A stretch of 64,000 bases of DNA from assembly GCF_900143645.1 (NCBI RefSeq), contig NZ_FRFD01000003.1, positions 1,178,001 through 1,242,000 of the forward strand, in the 5' to 3' direction. The DNA is from Anaerocolumna xylanovorans DSM 12503 (GTDB lineage Bacteria; Bacillota; Clostridia; Lachnospirales; Lachnospiraceae). The notes under the pieces were generated by a model, which searched no databases, was not told the origin of the DNA, and saw only the letters and a program-made list of their open reading frames with translations. A program made the position numbers and the translations under genes. This document shows, one piece after another, positions 45,457 through 53,849 of this stretch; the first letter of the stretch is position 1; every line of letters starts with the position of its first letter.

Positions 45457-46821
45457 TCATTCTTCTTTTCGTATGAGTTGGAACTTCCCGCTTTTTTGCC
45501 GGCAGAGAGAGTCGGTAACCTCTAAGGTGATCTTTGTTCCCGGGCCAAAAAACTGCCTTAAAGCTGCAAGAATTCTTTCCCGTTCCCATACCGTATCCTT
45601 TCCTACCGGAATACAAAGCACATGTACCCCACCATCTTTCTTTTGTATAAACTGCATCTGGTTTACTGTCTTTAAGAGGCTGCTTACAAATACGGATAAT
45701 TGGACCTCACTGACTCTTCCCTCCGCAGTTACTAAAAATGCAGCTTCCCTGCCGGAAATACCCTCTATTACAGGGTGGGAACTGTGACAGGGGCAGACAG
45801 TATCCTTATCAGCAGGAATTATCCTATCTCCTATATCATAACGGATAAGGGGCGTACCAAAGGTATCAAAGCCGGTAACTAAAAGCTTCATACCTCCTTC
45901 TGCCGGAAGATGCTCAAAAATTCCGGTATCAATAGCCTCATGGTAAGAGCCGCATCTGCACTGGATGATAAATGGAGCCCCCTCATTGGAAGCATATTGG
46001 TCTGTGAGGGGACAGCCAAAAACTTTTTCAATGGTTTCACGGTAAAAAGGCAGTACCGTCTCTGAGGTCGTAAATACTGCCTTTGGCTTAAAGGACGGCT
46101 TTATACCATTATCCTCCATATATTTGGCAACGGTATAAATGGCAGAGACAAACCCGTCAATGGCCGCCGGTTTATAACGGTTTAGATCTGCCACATAGTA
46201 TGGCAGGTTTTTCTCTGTAAGATGGTAGGTAGAATAAAACCTCTGTCTCCCAATGTAATTATTCCTCCAGAAGATTGGCTTTTTCGGATTATCTTCTAGG
46301 ATTTTCTTTCCGAAGAACCTGGCAGACCTCATTTTATTATTACGAACCCCAAAGGTAAGCTTATAGGCGTCCAGATAGGCCATTCGCTTTCTGACATCAA
46401 TCTTTCGTTTCCTTACCCCCAAAGGAATACCTGTTGTTCCTCCGGTATAAAAGGTAATACTTCTCCTCTTTGGAATCGTATAAACATTTTTAATGTTATC
46501 TCTTAGAGTATCTTTTGAAAGGACAGGAAGCTTTACAATGTCAGCAGCGGATGTTATTTCCTCCCATGGTATGTTTTTATAGAATTCACGGTAGAAAGGG
46601 CTGTTTTTAACAGCATAATGCAGCAGACGGATGAATTTTTTGTCCTGGATTTTCTGTTCTTTTTTTGCATCCCTGTGGGTAGCTTTCGAGTAAAGTTTTA
46701 AGTACTTCTTATAAACTCCCCTATAGCGCTGCTGATACAAAAGCAAACCATAGAGGCTTACAGCTAGATTTTGAAGCGGAACCGGCAGCCGGTAATACAT
46801 CAAAAGCATATATTCTTTCAT
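45457..46821 (-). CDS. CapK/PaaK-like adenylate-forming enzyme
   Basis: The ATG at 46821 follows AAAAGGGG. The 454-residue protein carries the ATP motif TFYTGGTTGIPLGVRK, the DQYASNEG region, and RYDIGDRI, as in phenylacetate-CoA ligase-like (CapK) enzymes of capsule loci. Such enzymes activate a carboxylate as an acyl-adenylate; in capsule loci they may attach an amino acid or acyl group to a sugar. Two Cys pairs (CRCG, CPCH) suggest a bound zinc as in PaaK. Its presence hints at a substituent on the polymer. Confidence 0.78.
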   Translation of the reverse strand: MKEYMLLMYYRLPVPLQNLAVSLYGLLLYQQRYRGVYKKYLKLYSKATHRDAKKEQKIQDKKFIRLLHYAVKNSPFYREFYKNIPWEEITSAADIVKLPVLSKDTLRDNIKNVYTIPKRRSITFYTGGTTGIPLGVRKRKIDVRKRMAYLDAYKLTFGVRNNKMRSARFFGKKILEDNPKKPIFWRNNYIGRQRFYSTYHLTEKNLPYYVADLNRYKPAAIDGFVSAIYTVAKYMEDNGIKPSFKPKAVFTTSETVLPFYRETIEKVFGCPLTDQYASNEGAPFIIQCRCGSYHEAIDTGIFEHLPAEGGMKLLVTGFDTFGTPLIRYDIGDRIIPADKDTVCPCHSSHPVIEGISGREAAFLVTAEGRVSEVQLSVFVSSLLKTVNQMQFIQKKDGGVHVLCIPVGKDTVWERERILAALRQFFGPGTKITLEVTDSLCRQKSGKFQLIRKEE

Positions 46822-46834
46822 TAACACACCCCTT

Positions 46835-47941
46835 TTACAGTCCCATAGTATTTAACAGGATGGTATTTATCTGTCTTACCTCAAACTTCTCCCTGCATAA
46901 GAGATAAGAGTTCTCTCCCATACTTTCACGAAGCTCTTTCTTTTGCAGCAACAGGTCAATTTTTTCTGCCAGGGAGGGACTGTCGCCTACCGGTACTAAA
47001 AATCCGTTGTATCCTTCGATAACGGTCTCTTTACAGCCGGGTGCATTGGTGGTTACAATTGCCCTTCCTGCTGCCATTGCCTCTACAATACTTCGTCCGT
47101 TCCCTTCATGATAGGAAGGCAGCACAAAAACGGAACATTTTTTCAGATATGGCCTTACATCATCGGCATATCCGCAGTAGGTAACTGCTCCGTCCTCCAG
47201 ATAGGAAATAAGTTCTTCTTCTAAAATAGCGTCCTTATGCTCATCAAGTCCGCCTACCAATAGGAAATCTGCTTGTGGATGCTTTTTCTTAAGGCTGGAA
47301 GCTGCACTGCAATACTCCTTTACACCCTTTCCTTGTACCAGCCTTGCAGTCATACAGACACAAGGAGAATCAGGAATCGGAATTCTTTCAAAATGCTCCA
47401 TATTTACTCCGGAACCGTTCACAATCACTTCTTTCCCTTTCTTTATGAGATGTCTCTTCCTCATACTTTTAAAGTCATCCTGATTCATAAAGAAGCACTT
47501 TTCGTTATGATGGAAAATAAAGGTATAAAACAGGCAGAGCATATTCCTTATCATAAAATCCTTTATTCCCTTCGTGTAGAATACAGTTTCCAATCCGGTA
47601 ACAAAGGAGTAGATATGCTTTACTCTGCAAAGAATAGCAGCACTCCCGCCAAACACAATTGGTTTTGCCATAAAGAAAAAGCAGATATCCGGTTTCACTT
47701 TTCGAATCACATGGATATAACGAAAAAATACGGCCAGATTCTCCATAAGATTCATTCCGGTTCTGCTGCCTCCCACGGACTCATAGGAAGCTCCAAGAAT
47801 CCTGATATCTGCCTCCATTAGTTCTCCGGATTCTGCGGATACACATATTACCTGATGTCCTCTTTTTACTGTTTCCTGAATAAAATCTTTCCTGAAATTA
47901 AGCAGAGCGGGTCCGTAGCTTGCCCCTATTAATACCTTCAT
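46835..47941 (-). CDS. GT4 glycosyltransferase
   Basis: The 368-residue protein shows an acceptor domain with GPALLNFRKDF and VIRKVKPDI and a donor domain with MTARLVQGKGVKEY, LLVGGLDEHKD, VLPSYHEGNGRSIVEAMAAGRAIV (EX7E-type) and APGCKETV. It resembles the galactosyl/FucNAc-transferases of capsule clusters. The start overlaps the stop of the WbqC-like gene by four bases (ATGA), so the pair is coupled. Confidence 0.86.
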   Translation of the reverse strand: MKVLIGASYGPALLNFRKDFIQETVKRGHQVICVSAESGELMEADIRILGASYESVGGSRTGMNLMENLAVFFRYIHVIRKVKPDICFFFMAKPIVFGGSAAILCRVKHIYSFVTGLETVFYTKGIKDFMIRNMLCLFYTFIFHHNEKCFFMNQDDFKSMRKRHLIKKGKEVIVNGSGVNMEHFERIPIPDSPCVCMTARLVQGKGVKEYCSAASSLKKKHPQADFLLVGGLDEHKDAILEEELISYLEDGAVTYCGYADDVRPYLKKCSVFVLPSYHEGNGRSIVEAMAAGRAIVTTNAPGCKETVIEGYNGFLVPVGDSPSLAEKIDLLLQKKELRESMGENSYLLCREKFEVRQINTILLNTMGL

Positions 47942-48633
47942 AGCTGTTCATCCTTCCTGACACCCTCAAGTACTCTGTTCCAGTCAAAACCGCAGTTAAA
48001 TAAAAAATCAAGGATTGACATATTCTCCTCGAAACCACCCCATTGCTGCGGGTAATCAAAAACTTTGTAATCCGTATAAGTAAGCATGATTCCTCTGTTT
48101 GCAAAATCCTCTTCACTTTGATAACTTTTTGCTCCCAGACCCGAATAATACTCATTTGCTTTAAGCAGTGTGCAAATATCTAAGATTCTCTTTTCTTTTT
48201 TGGAGTCCACCTTCAACTCCGAAGCCTTTACAATGGCAGTACGAAGTCCAAAGCCTGAAAGGATAAAATGATTGATCGTCATATTCATATCTGCCAGATT
48301 TTCATATTTTGTAAGAAGAAGCTCTCTTATTAACGGATATATCTCCTTGTAATACTTAGTCTTGCTGTAATTAGCAGCTAAGAGTGTCAGATGCTCTTCC
48401 TTCCAGCCAAGCTCATCCTTGGTTCGTACCTCATTAATGGCATCCTTAAAATGATAATCCAGAGGTATGGTCAGTCTTTTTCTTCCCTGGGGAGTTTTAA
48501 TTACATTCCTATGGTGCATGTTATCATTGGAAAATTGGGCCTCATCCAGGTAAACAAACAAATCAGCCTTGGATATCTTATAAAAATACCCCAAATACGG
48601 AATATAGTCCGGCTGATGGATAGCAACTCTCAT
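47938..48633 (-). CDS. WbqC-like protein
   Basis: The 231-residue protein matches the WbqC family: AIHQPDYIPYLGYFYKISKA, DEAQFSNDNMHHRN, GRKRLTIPL. Members occur in O-antigen and flagellar glycosylation loci and are believed to act in sugar modification; the reaction is not established. It overlaps the sugar transferase gene upstream and the GT4 gene downstream by four bases each, so the three are translated together. Confidence 0.82.
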   Translation of the reverse strand: MRVAIHQPDYIPYLGYFYKISKADLFVYLDEAQFSNDNMHHRNVIKTPQGRKRLTIPLDYHFKDAINEVRTKDELGWKEEHLTLLAANYSKTKYYKEIYPLIRELLLTKYENLADMNMTINHFILSGFGLRTAIVKASELKVDSKKEKRILDICTLLKANEYYSGLGAKSYQSEEDFANRGIMLTYTDYKVFDYPQQWGGFEENMSILDFLFNCGFDWNRVLEGVRKDEQL

Positions 48634-49247
48634 AGCTTCTTCCCTCTCTCTTTCTCAAGCTTTTGACTGTAGACATTCCTTCCAAGAAGTACGGTAACTG
48701 CTGTGGAAAAGGTAATTGCAATATCTTTCCTAAAGCTTATATTTTCAGCATAGGAAACATCCATCGTAAATTGCAGTTCTCTGTCTGCTGCTGCACGGTA
48801 TTTCATATCTACCGTACAGAATAATCCCGGAAGGCAGGAAAATCTCTTTTCATATGGAAAATCTTCTTCTGAAGTCGTACCTTCCTCCGGTAAAATGGGT
48901 CTTGGTCCTACAATTGCCATATCTCCTTTTAAGATATTAATAAATTGCGGCAATTCATCCAGGCTGGTTCTTCTAAGAAATGCACCCGTTCCGGTTATTC
49001 TTTTATCTCCCTTAAAGGCCCGTATATCAGGATCTTCGTGATTCTCCTTCATCGTTCTGAATTTATATATTTTAAAAGGTACGCGGTTCTTTCCCAGCCT
49101 GTATTGAGTAAACAAAATTCCGCCGCCGTCCTCAAGCTTAATGATTATGCCTATAATAAGCAGCAGCGGAAACAAAAGTAATACGGCCGCAAGGCTAATT
49201 ACAAAGTCAAACATCCTCTTTCCTTTTCTTTCATATAGCTTACTCAT
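48630..49247 (-). CDS. Initiating sugar-1-phosphate transferase (PglC/WcaJ-type)
   Basis: The start at 49247 follows CGGAGGTAATG; the longer frame to 49364 would overlap the deacetylase gene. The 205-residue protein has one membrane segment (MFDFVISLAAVLLLFPLLLI) and the catalytic core ILFTQYRLGKN, IYKFRTM, RRTSLDELPQFINILKGDM and VGPRPILPEE. The single membrane segment is the PglC-like monotopic form. It transfers the first sugar phosphate to undecaprenyl phosphate, starting the repeat unit. The donor could be a 6-deoxy-HexNAc made here. Confidence 0.88.
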   Translation of the reverse strand: MSKLYERKGKRMFDFVISLAAVLLLFPLLLIIGIIIKLEDGGGILFTQYRLGKNRVPFKIYKFRTMKENHEDPDIRAFKGDKRITGTGAFLRRTSLDELPQFINILKGDMAIVGPRPILPEEGTTSEEDFPYEKRFSCLPGLFCTVDMKYRAAADRELQFTMDVSYAENISFRKDIAITFSTAVTVLLGRNVYSQKLEKERGKKL

Positions 49248-49287
49248 GCCTGCATTACCTCCGGATGAATACTTACGTTTCTTCCTT

Positions 49288-49968
49288 CTATACCTCTCTT
49301 TTGAATACAAGCTCAAATCCTTCCGCATATAAAAGTCCTGCCTGGCATCCTCTAAAGCTGGCAAGGCCTTTTATTGCTTCTTCACTTCTGGGGTGGGGGT
49401 ACTCTCTCATAACTCCTTCATACTGGGATAGGGCATCCAGCTTTTTTAAAAGCCCGCTTTCTTTGATTTCTATAAATACATTGGGTATAAAGGGATGCAG
49501 GGAAGAATTGAGAGACCATTCCGTTGAAGAAGGAATTTCCATAAAGAACAGCTCCTTAACCGGCTTCCTGTCTGTATTCCTTTGAAAGAGCCGTATGGCT
49601 GCCTGACATGCCAGAGAAGTCTGGTGATGGTCATTGTTTACGTCTGCCGGATGATGGGTAAATACAACATCTGCCGCAGAGGCTATTAGGATTTCTTCTA
49701 TAAATTGCACCAGCCTGATATGCGGAACAGTATTAAACTCAATATTCGGGAAGTTTCCCAGATAAACTTTTCTTACCCCCAGTATTTTGCAGCAGTTTAT
49801 AAGGTCCTGCCTAAGTTTATTTATTTTTGGCCTGTTTTTTCTGGCTTTTGCTTCACCGCAAAGAATACACACCTCTACTTTATTTCCTTCTTCGGCTAAT
49901 TTTCCAATCGTACCGCCTGCTCCTAATACTTCGTCATCGGGATGTGCTACAACAAATAAATAATTCAT
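49288..49968 (-). CDS. PIG-L/LmbE-family deacetylase
   Basis: The native start is taken as the ATG at 49968, before YLFVVAHPDDEVLGAGG. An in-frame ATG at 49980 belongs to the dispersed element. The 226-residue protein has the zinc site AHPDDE and HHPADVNNDHHQTS. Family knowledge: PIG-L/LmbE proteins N-deacetylate GlcNAc-containing molecules; here it may free an amine on a HexNAc, perhaps the one later acylated by the CapK-like enzyme. It lies between the CapD-like gene and the sugar transferase gene. Confidence 0.85.
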   Translation of the reverse strand: MNYLFVVAHPDDEVLGAGGTIGKLAEEGNKVEVCILCGEAKARKNRPKINKLRQDLINCCKILGVRKVYLGNFPNIEFNTVPHIRLVQFIEEILIASAADVVFTHHPADVNNDHHQTSLACQAAIRLFQRNTDRKPVKELFFMEIPSSTEWSLNSSLHPFIPNVFIEIKESGLLKKLDALSQYEGVMREYPHPRSEEAIKGLASFRGCQAGLLYAEGFELVFKREV

Positions 49969-49971
49969 TTT

Positions 49972-50053
49972 TATAACCATGCTCCTTCCAAAGTCTGGAG
50001 ACTTTGTGCGCAGCACAAATCTCCGGTTGAAAGAATATAATTCTTTCAACCTT
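49972..50053 (-). repeat. 82-bp dispersed two-hairpin element, copy 1
   Basis: On the minus strand the element begins AAGGTTGAAAG, then a 12-bp hairpin with a TAT loop (50025-50051), a second hairpin (49997-50024) with loop TGC and a one-base bulge, then AGACTTTGGAAGGAG and ends CATGGTTATA, three bases before the PIG-L start. It is 80/82 identical to copy 2 (58547-58628). The second hairpin's 3' arm can instead pair with the downstream GACTTTG next to the purine-rich GGAAGGAG. The ATG inside the element is in frame with the gene. Confidence 0.85.
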
Positions 50054-50056
50054 TCC

Positions 50057-51193
50057 TCATTTCAGAAAATCCCTTAACCGTTTATTGACCTCAGATGGTT
50101 CCTTATAGGTAGGGACTGCCTCCTTTAAGGCCATCCGGATTTTTTCGGAAGATCCGGTTCTTACGGCTTCCTTTAACTGTTCAAGGGAATGGGTTATCAA
50201 AGACAACTCAAATTCTTCCTGCTTTTCAATAAATATCTTATGATTTACCGTTGCAGTTAGTTCGTTTTTATCCGCTATAAGTTCTTCATATAATTTTTCT
50301 CCCGGTCTTAAACCTGTTTCAATGATGTCAATATCCTTATATGGAATATATCCATTAAGTTTTATGAGCCTTTCTGCAAGCTTTAATATCCGAACCGGCT
50401 TTCCCATGTCAAGGACATATATTTCCGCACTTGAAGCCATTTCTCCCGCCTTTAATACCAGGCAGGCTGCCTCTGTTACCGTCATAAAATACCGTACAAT
50501 ATTTTTATCTGTCAGAGTAATCGGGCCTCCCTTATCTATCTGGGATTGAAAAAGGGGAATAACAGAACCATTGGAGCCTAACACATTACCAAAACGTACT
50601 GCTGCAAACCTGGTACTTTCACAATTCTTCATACTTTGAAGAAGCATTTCACAAAAGCGCTTACTGGCACCCATGACATTCGTAGGGTTTACAGCCTTAT
50701 CAGTAGATATCAGAACAAACTTTTCTGCTTTATACTCTTTGGCAGCAGTTATGACATTATAGGTGCCAAAAATGTTATTTTTAACAGCTTCTGCTGGGCA
50801 ATCTTCCATAAGCGGCACATGTTTATGGGCAGCTGCATGGAATACCAGCTGCGGATGATATTTTTTAAAAATACTATCTACAGCAAAACGGTCCTGAATA
50901 GATGCAATCTCTACCTTTAGGTTCAGGTTTTTGTGAGCACGGCTTAGTTCCTGCTGCAGCTCATAGGCATTATTTTCATAATTATCAAGAATAATAAGCT
51001 GTCCTGCACTTATAGCCTGCCTGCATATTTCAGAGCCAATGGTGCCTCCTCCTCCTGTCACAAGAATAACTTTATCCGTTAAAAAACTCTGTACATCCTC
51101 CTTCATAAGGCTGACAGGCTTTCTTCCCAGTAGCTCATCCGGTATTAGATTCAGTTTTCCTCTTTTGCAATGAATGATATCTTTACTGCTCAA
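50057..51193 (-). CDS. CapD/PglF-like UDP-HexNAc 4,6-dehydratase, short form
   Basis: The 378-residue protein has VILVTGGGGTIGSEICRQ, FHAAAHKHVPLMED, STDKAVNPTNVMGASKRF and GLRPGEKLYEELI. It lacks the N-terminal membrane domain of full-length PglF/CapD, but matches their dehydratase core. The product would be UDP-2-acetamido-2,6-dideoxy-D-xylo-4-hexulose, precursor of QuiNAc, D-FucNAc or bacillosamine. A TTG start at 51193 is the best candidate; no ATG with a good site lies nearby. It is distinct from CapE, so the cluster makes two types of keto sugar. Confidence 0.87.
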   Translation of the reverse strand: MSSKDIIHCKRGKLNLIPDELLGRKPVSLMKEDVQSFLTDKVILVTGGGGTIGSEICRQAISAGQLIILDNYENNAYELQQELSRAHKNLNLKVEIASIQDRFAVDSIFKKYHPQLVFHAAAHKHVPLMEDCPAEAVKNNIFGTYNVITAAKEYKAEKFVLISTDKAVNPTNVMGASKRFCEMLLQSMKNCESTRFAAVRFGNVLGSNGSVIPLFQSQIDKGGPITLTDKNIVRYFMTVTEAACLVLKAGEMASSAEIYVLDMGKPVRILKLAERLIKLNGYIPYKDIDIIETGLRPGEKLYEELIADKNELTATVNHKIFIEKQEEFELSLITHSLEQLKEAVRTGSSEKIRMALKEAVPTYKEPSEVNKRLRDFLK

Positions 51194-51347
51194 CTTAACT
51201 GCCCCTTCCCGGTCAGATTTTCTCTCAAAACTATATTAATATATTCTTTTATTTTCGATAATGTGACATTTGCATCCGTAAATCCCCTAAGACAGGTCGC
51301 ATTATGTAACAATAAATCATATATATCATAAAATATAAAAGAACTAT

Positions 51348-51371
51348 ATTGTATGAAAGTTTTCATACAAT
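51348..51371. promoter_or_regulatory. 24-bp palindrome in the divergent gap
   Basis: ATTGTATGAAA-GT-TTTCATACAAT is a perfect palindrome with 11-bp arms, centred 46 bases before the hypothetical membrane gene in a 212-base divergent intergenic region. It is a candidate operator or hairpin; no regulator is linked. The rest of the gap is AT-rich with no gene. Confidence 0.45.
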
Positions 51372-51405
51372 TAATTTATAGTTTCGAAAGGAGCAGGAAA
51401 ATTTA

Positions 51406-51738
51406 ATGGTTTATACTGTAATGCAATTTATAATAATGCTACTGATACTCTTTATTTCCGGCATTTTTGCGGATAGAATTTTCCGACTTGTTGCTTTTTG
51501 CCGCAAAACCAGCAGCATCTTTACTGCCCTGATATTTAGTTTATTTATATTTCTTATTGATATCTGGGGATTGTTTATTTTTAAGGATATAACCCATTTT
51601 CCAATGCTGGTTGACTCCTTCGATTGTCTGCAGTTTACGAGAAGATTTATTATTCTAAGTCTTTTGATCGGCGCGGTAATAGGAGGAATTTCAGGTCTCT
51701 TCGGCTGGATTTTATGCAGGCTTCGCAGAGATACCTAA
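51406..51738 (+). CDS. Small membrane protein of unknown function
   Basis: The 110-residue protein has three predicted membrane segments (about 4-22, 38-58 and 80-102) with a basic C-terminus (CRLRRDT). AAAGGAG lies 12 bases before the start and a strong terminator follows the stop, which supports a real gene. It is the only plus-strand gene in the polysaccharide cluster except lexA. I do not recognise a family. Confidence 0.6.
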   Translation: MVYTVMQFIIMLLILFISGIFADRIFRLVAFCRKTSSIFTALIFSLFIFLIDIWGLFIFKDITHFPMLVDSFDCLQFTRRFIILSLLIGAVIGGISGLFGWILCRLRRDT

Positions 51739-51739
51739 G

Positions 51740-51769
51740 AAAAAATAGGTCCGTAAGGGCCTATTTTTT
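51740..51769. terminator. Bidirectional terminator between convergent genes
   Basis: A 13-bp stem (51740-51752 with 51757-51769) with loop GTAA, containing one G-T pair, starts with A6 and ends with T7. It separates the small membrane protein from the convergent UDP-sugar dehydrogenase gene. Confidence 0.82.
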
Positions 51770-51797
51770 TGCTTATATTATAAAAGTTCTTCATGAT

Positions 51798-53117
51798 TTA
51801 GAGCCTCCAGAATTGATACCCTTTTTCCTGCCATCCTTTTTTATCAAGGATCCCTTTTATATCTATTAAGACTCTCTCTTCTGCCTTACCTGTACGGAAC
51901 ATCTTAAGAATTTCTTCTTCCGTTAAAGCCTTATATTCATCATGGGCAACGGCAAATACAATACAGTCTGCCTCCTTGATATCTTCCCTGGAAACGAGCT
52001 CTATTCCGTAATGCTTTTTCGTTTCCGCTCTATCTGCCAACGGATCGGATACAACAGGCTTAATACCGTACTCCTTAAGCTTTTCACAAATGTCCACGAT
52101 CTTTGTATTTCTGATATCCGGACAGTTTTCTTTAAAGGTAATCCCAAGGATAACTACCTTACTGTCTTTCACCGGCCTGTTAGTAAGTATCAGTTTTTTT
52201 AGAATAATATCCGCGATGTATTCTCCCATTGCATCATTAATTTTTCGGCCGGAAAGTATAATCTGGGAATGGTATCCAAGCCGTTCTGCCTCAAATATGA
52301 AATAATATGGATCCACTCCAATACAATGTCCGCCCACAAGACCGGGATAGAAATTCAGAGAATTCCATTTCGAACTCATTGCTTCAATAACCTCTTTTGT
52401 ATCTATCTGCATACGGTCAAATACCATAGCAAGTTCATTCATAAAAGCAATATTGATATCCCGCTGGCTGTTTTCAACGACCTTTGCTGCTTCTGCCACC
52501 TTAATGCTGCTTACCGGATACACCCCGGCAGTAATAATCTGACTGTAGACCTCTGCTATTTCCTTAAGACTTTCTTCATCCATTCCCGATACAATTTTTC
52601 TTATACTCTCAAGCCTGTGAACCTTATCTCCCGGATTAATTCTTTCCGGTGAATAACCTACCTTAAAGTCTTTTCCACAGGTTAATCCGGAGGCTTTCTC
52701 CAGAATAGGGATGCAGATTTCTTCCGTAACGCCAGGATATACCGTAGATTCATAAACAACAACAGAACCCTTTAAGAGATTTCTCCCAACAATCTTGCTT
52801 GCCGTTTCCACCGGATTAAGATCTGGCATTTTGTAAGAAGTAACGGGTGTGGGAACAGCGATAATGTGAAACTTTGCCATACGAAGCTTTTCTTCATCAT
52901 TTGTGAATTCAATTGCTGCCTCTTTTATGGCTTCATCTCCAACTTCTCTGGTAGGGTCAATTCCCATCTGATATTTCTTTATGACTTCTATGCTGATATC
53001 ATAACCGATAACATCGTATACTTTGGAGAAAGCCAAGGCCAGGGGCATGCCTACATAGCCAAGCCCTACAACAGAAAGACTTTCTTTTTTATTTAATAAA
53101 TCCATTGCCAAACTCAT
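51798..53117 (-). CDS. UDP-N-acetyl-hexosamine 6-dehydrogenase (TviB/WbpO-type)
   Basis: The 439-residue protein has NAD-binding VVGLGYVGMPLALAFSK, VYESTVYPGVTEE, the catalytic Cys in LVGGHCIGVDPYYF and the GITFKENCPDIRNTK region. These match the TviB/VipA/WbpO group that oxidises UDP-GlcNAc or UDP-GalNAc to the uronate, rather than UDP-glucose dehydrogenase. The polymer may therefore contain an amino-uronic acid. GAGGTAG precedes the start. It is separated from the CapD-like gene by the small membrane gene. Confidence 0.87.
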   Translation of the reverse strand: MSLAMDLLNKKESLSVVGLGYVGMPLALAFSKVYDVIGYDISIEVIKKYQMGIDPTREVGDEAIKEAAIEFTNDEEKLRMAKFHIIAVPTPVTSYKMPDLNPVETASKIVGRNLLKGSVVVYESTVYPGVTEEICIPILEKASGLTCGKDFKVGYSPERINPGDKVHRLESIRKIVSGMDEESLKEIAEVYSQIITAGVYPVSSIKVAEAAKVVENSQRDINIAFMNELAMVFDRMQIDTKEVIEAMSSKWNSLNFYPGLVGGHCIGVDPYYFIFEAERLGYHSQIILSGRKINDAMGEYIADIILKKLILTNRPVKDSKVVILGITFKENCPDIRNTKIVDICEKLKEYGIKPVVSDPLADRAETKKHYGIELVSREDIKEADCIVFAVAHDEYKALTEEEILKMFRTGKAEERVLIDIKGILDKKGWQEKGYQFWRL

Positions 53118-53182
53118 AAAAACTACCTCACTCTTATTGCAGCACTCAAAATATAAATTTTTTATACTCCCCCCTCTTCCAT

Positions 53183-53211
53183 ATTATGATATCCCTTGCT
53201 TTTTGCCACAA
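53183..53211 (-). promoter_or_regulatory. Possible promoter of the UDP-sugar dehydrogenase gene
   Basis: On the minus strand TTGTGG (53211-53206), a 17-base spacer and CATAAT (53188-53183) lie about 65 bases before the start codon. It is a moderate match only. Confidence 0.38.
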
Positions 53212-53246
53212 AAAATAGACTGCCAGTAACCTGACAGTCTATTTTT
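53211..53246 (-). terminator. Terminator after the yneA-like gene
   Basis: A 12-bp perfect stem (53211-53222 AAAAATAGACTG with 53235-53246) with a 12-base loop lies 50 bases past the yneA-like stop. On the minus strand it continues into T6. Confidence 0.8.
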
Positions 53247-53295
53247 CAAAGTGGTGTATTCAGAAGGAATCAGACGGTTTATAAGCTGATACAGC

Positions 53296-53658
53296 CTATT
53301 CCCCTTGCGCATAGTATGGTACAACAATATAGCCGCCTTCGTGGATAGTGTCGGAATAAAGGCGATTTGTTTCTTTAATCTCCCTGATATAAGAATTCAT
53401 ATCCTTATAGTCATCTGTTATGTATCTGCCGGCAATACTCCATAGAGTATCTCCTTTATTAATCTGTATGCTTACAACCTGTTTCTTGGAATCATGAAGT
53501 CTTTGTGCCGTTACGTCCGTTGGTTTTAAAAGAAAGGATATCATCAATGTTATTGCAATCAGAATCCCAAGCATTGCAACAAATTGCTTCTTATGCAGGA
53601 AGCGTCTGATATCTGCCGGTAACTGTCTTGTAATGAAAGCAAATGTTGATTGATTCAT
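53296..53658 (-). CDS. yneA: YneA-like SOS cell-division inhibitor (LysM protein)
   Basis: The start at 53658 follows AGGAGGAATTATT. The 120-residue protein has an N-terminal basic segment, one membrane helix (about 29-48) and a LysM domain from KGDTLWSIAGRYI to GGYIVVPYY. In Bacillus YneA is a LysM protein, divergent from lexA, that delays division during DNA damage. Here the same divergent arrangement, a consensus promoter and four LexA boxes overlapping or flanking it support this role strongly, although the sequence similarity of short LysM proteins is limited. Confidence 0.83.
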   Translation of the reverse strand: MNQSTFAFITRQLPADIRRFLHKKQFVAMLGILIAITLMISFLLKPTDVTAQRLHDSKKQVVSIQINKGDTLWSIAGRYITDDYKDMNSYIREIKETNRLYSDTIHEGGYIVVPYYAQGE

Positions 53659-53732
53659 AATAATTCCTCCTATAATCTTATCTTCCGTAAATGGCATACT
53701 ATATGAATTTTACAGTATAAAATAATGTTATA

Positions 53733-53772
53733 CGAACGTATGTTGCGAACACATGTTGCGAACGTTTGTTTA
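53733..53772. promoter_or_regulatory. Three tandem LexA boxes (13-bp period)
   Basis: Three CGAAC-N4-GTT boxes start at 53733 (CGAACGTATGTTGC), 53746 (CGAACACATGTTGC) and 53759 (CGAACGTTTGTTTA). They are 14-mers spaced exactly 13 bp, so adjacent boxes share one base. They lie just downstream of the minus-strand -10 element, over the start of the yneA-like transcript. Confidence 0.88.
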
Positions 53773-53779
53773 TGTTTTG

Positions 53780-53808
53780 ATTATAATACCCAAACAAACG
53801 TTTGTCAA
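53780..53808 (-). promoter_or_regulatory. yneA-like promoter with an overlapping LexA box
   Basis: On the minus strand a fully consensus promoter TTGACA (53808-53803), 17-base spacer, TATAAT (53785-53780) is seen. A fourth LexA-type palindrome, CAAACAAACGTTTG (53791-53804), covers the -35 end and spacer. With three more boxes downstream, repression should be tight until LexA is cleaved. Confidence 0.88.
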
Positions 53809-53849
53809 TAACAATTTTTATATTTCCCCGGAAAAAAAAACTCAAAAAG

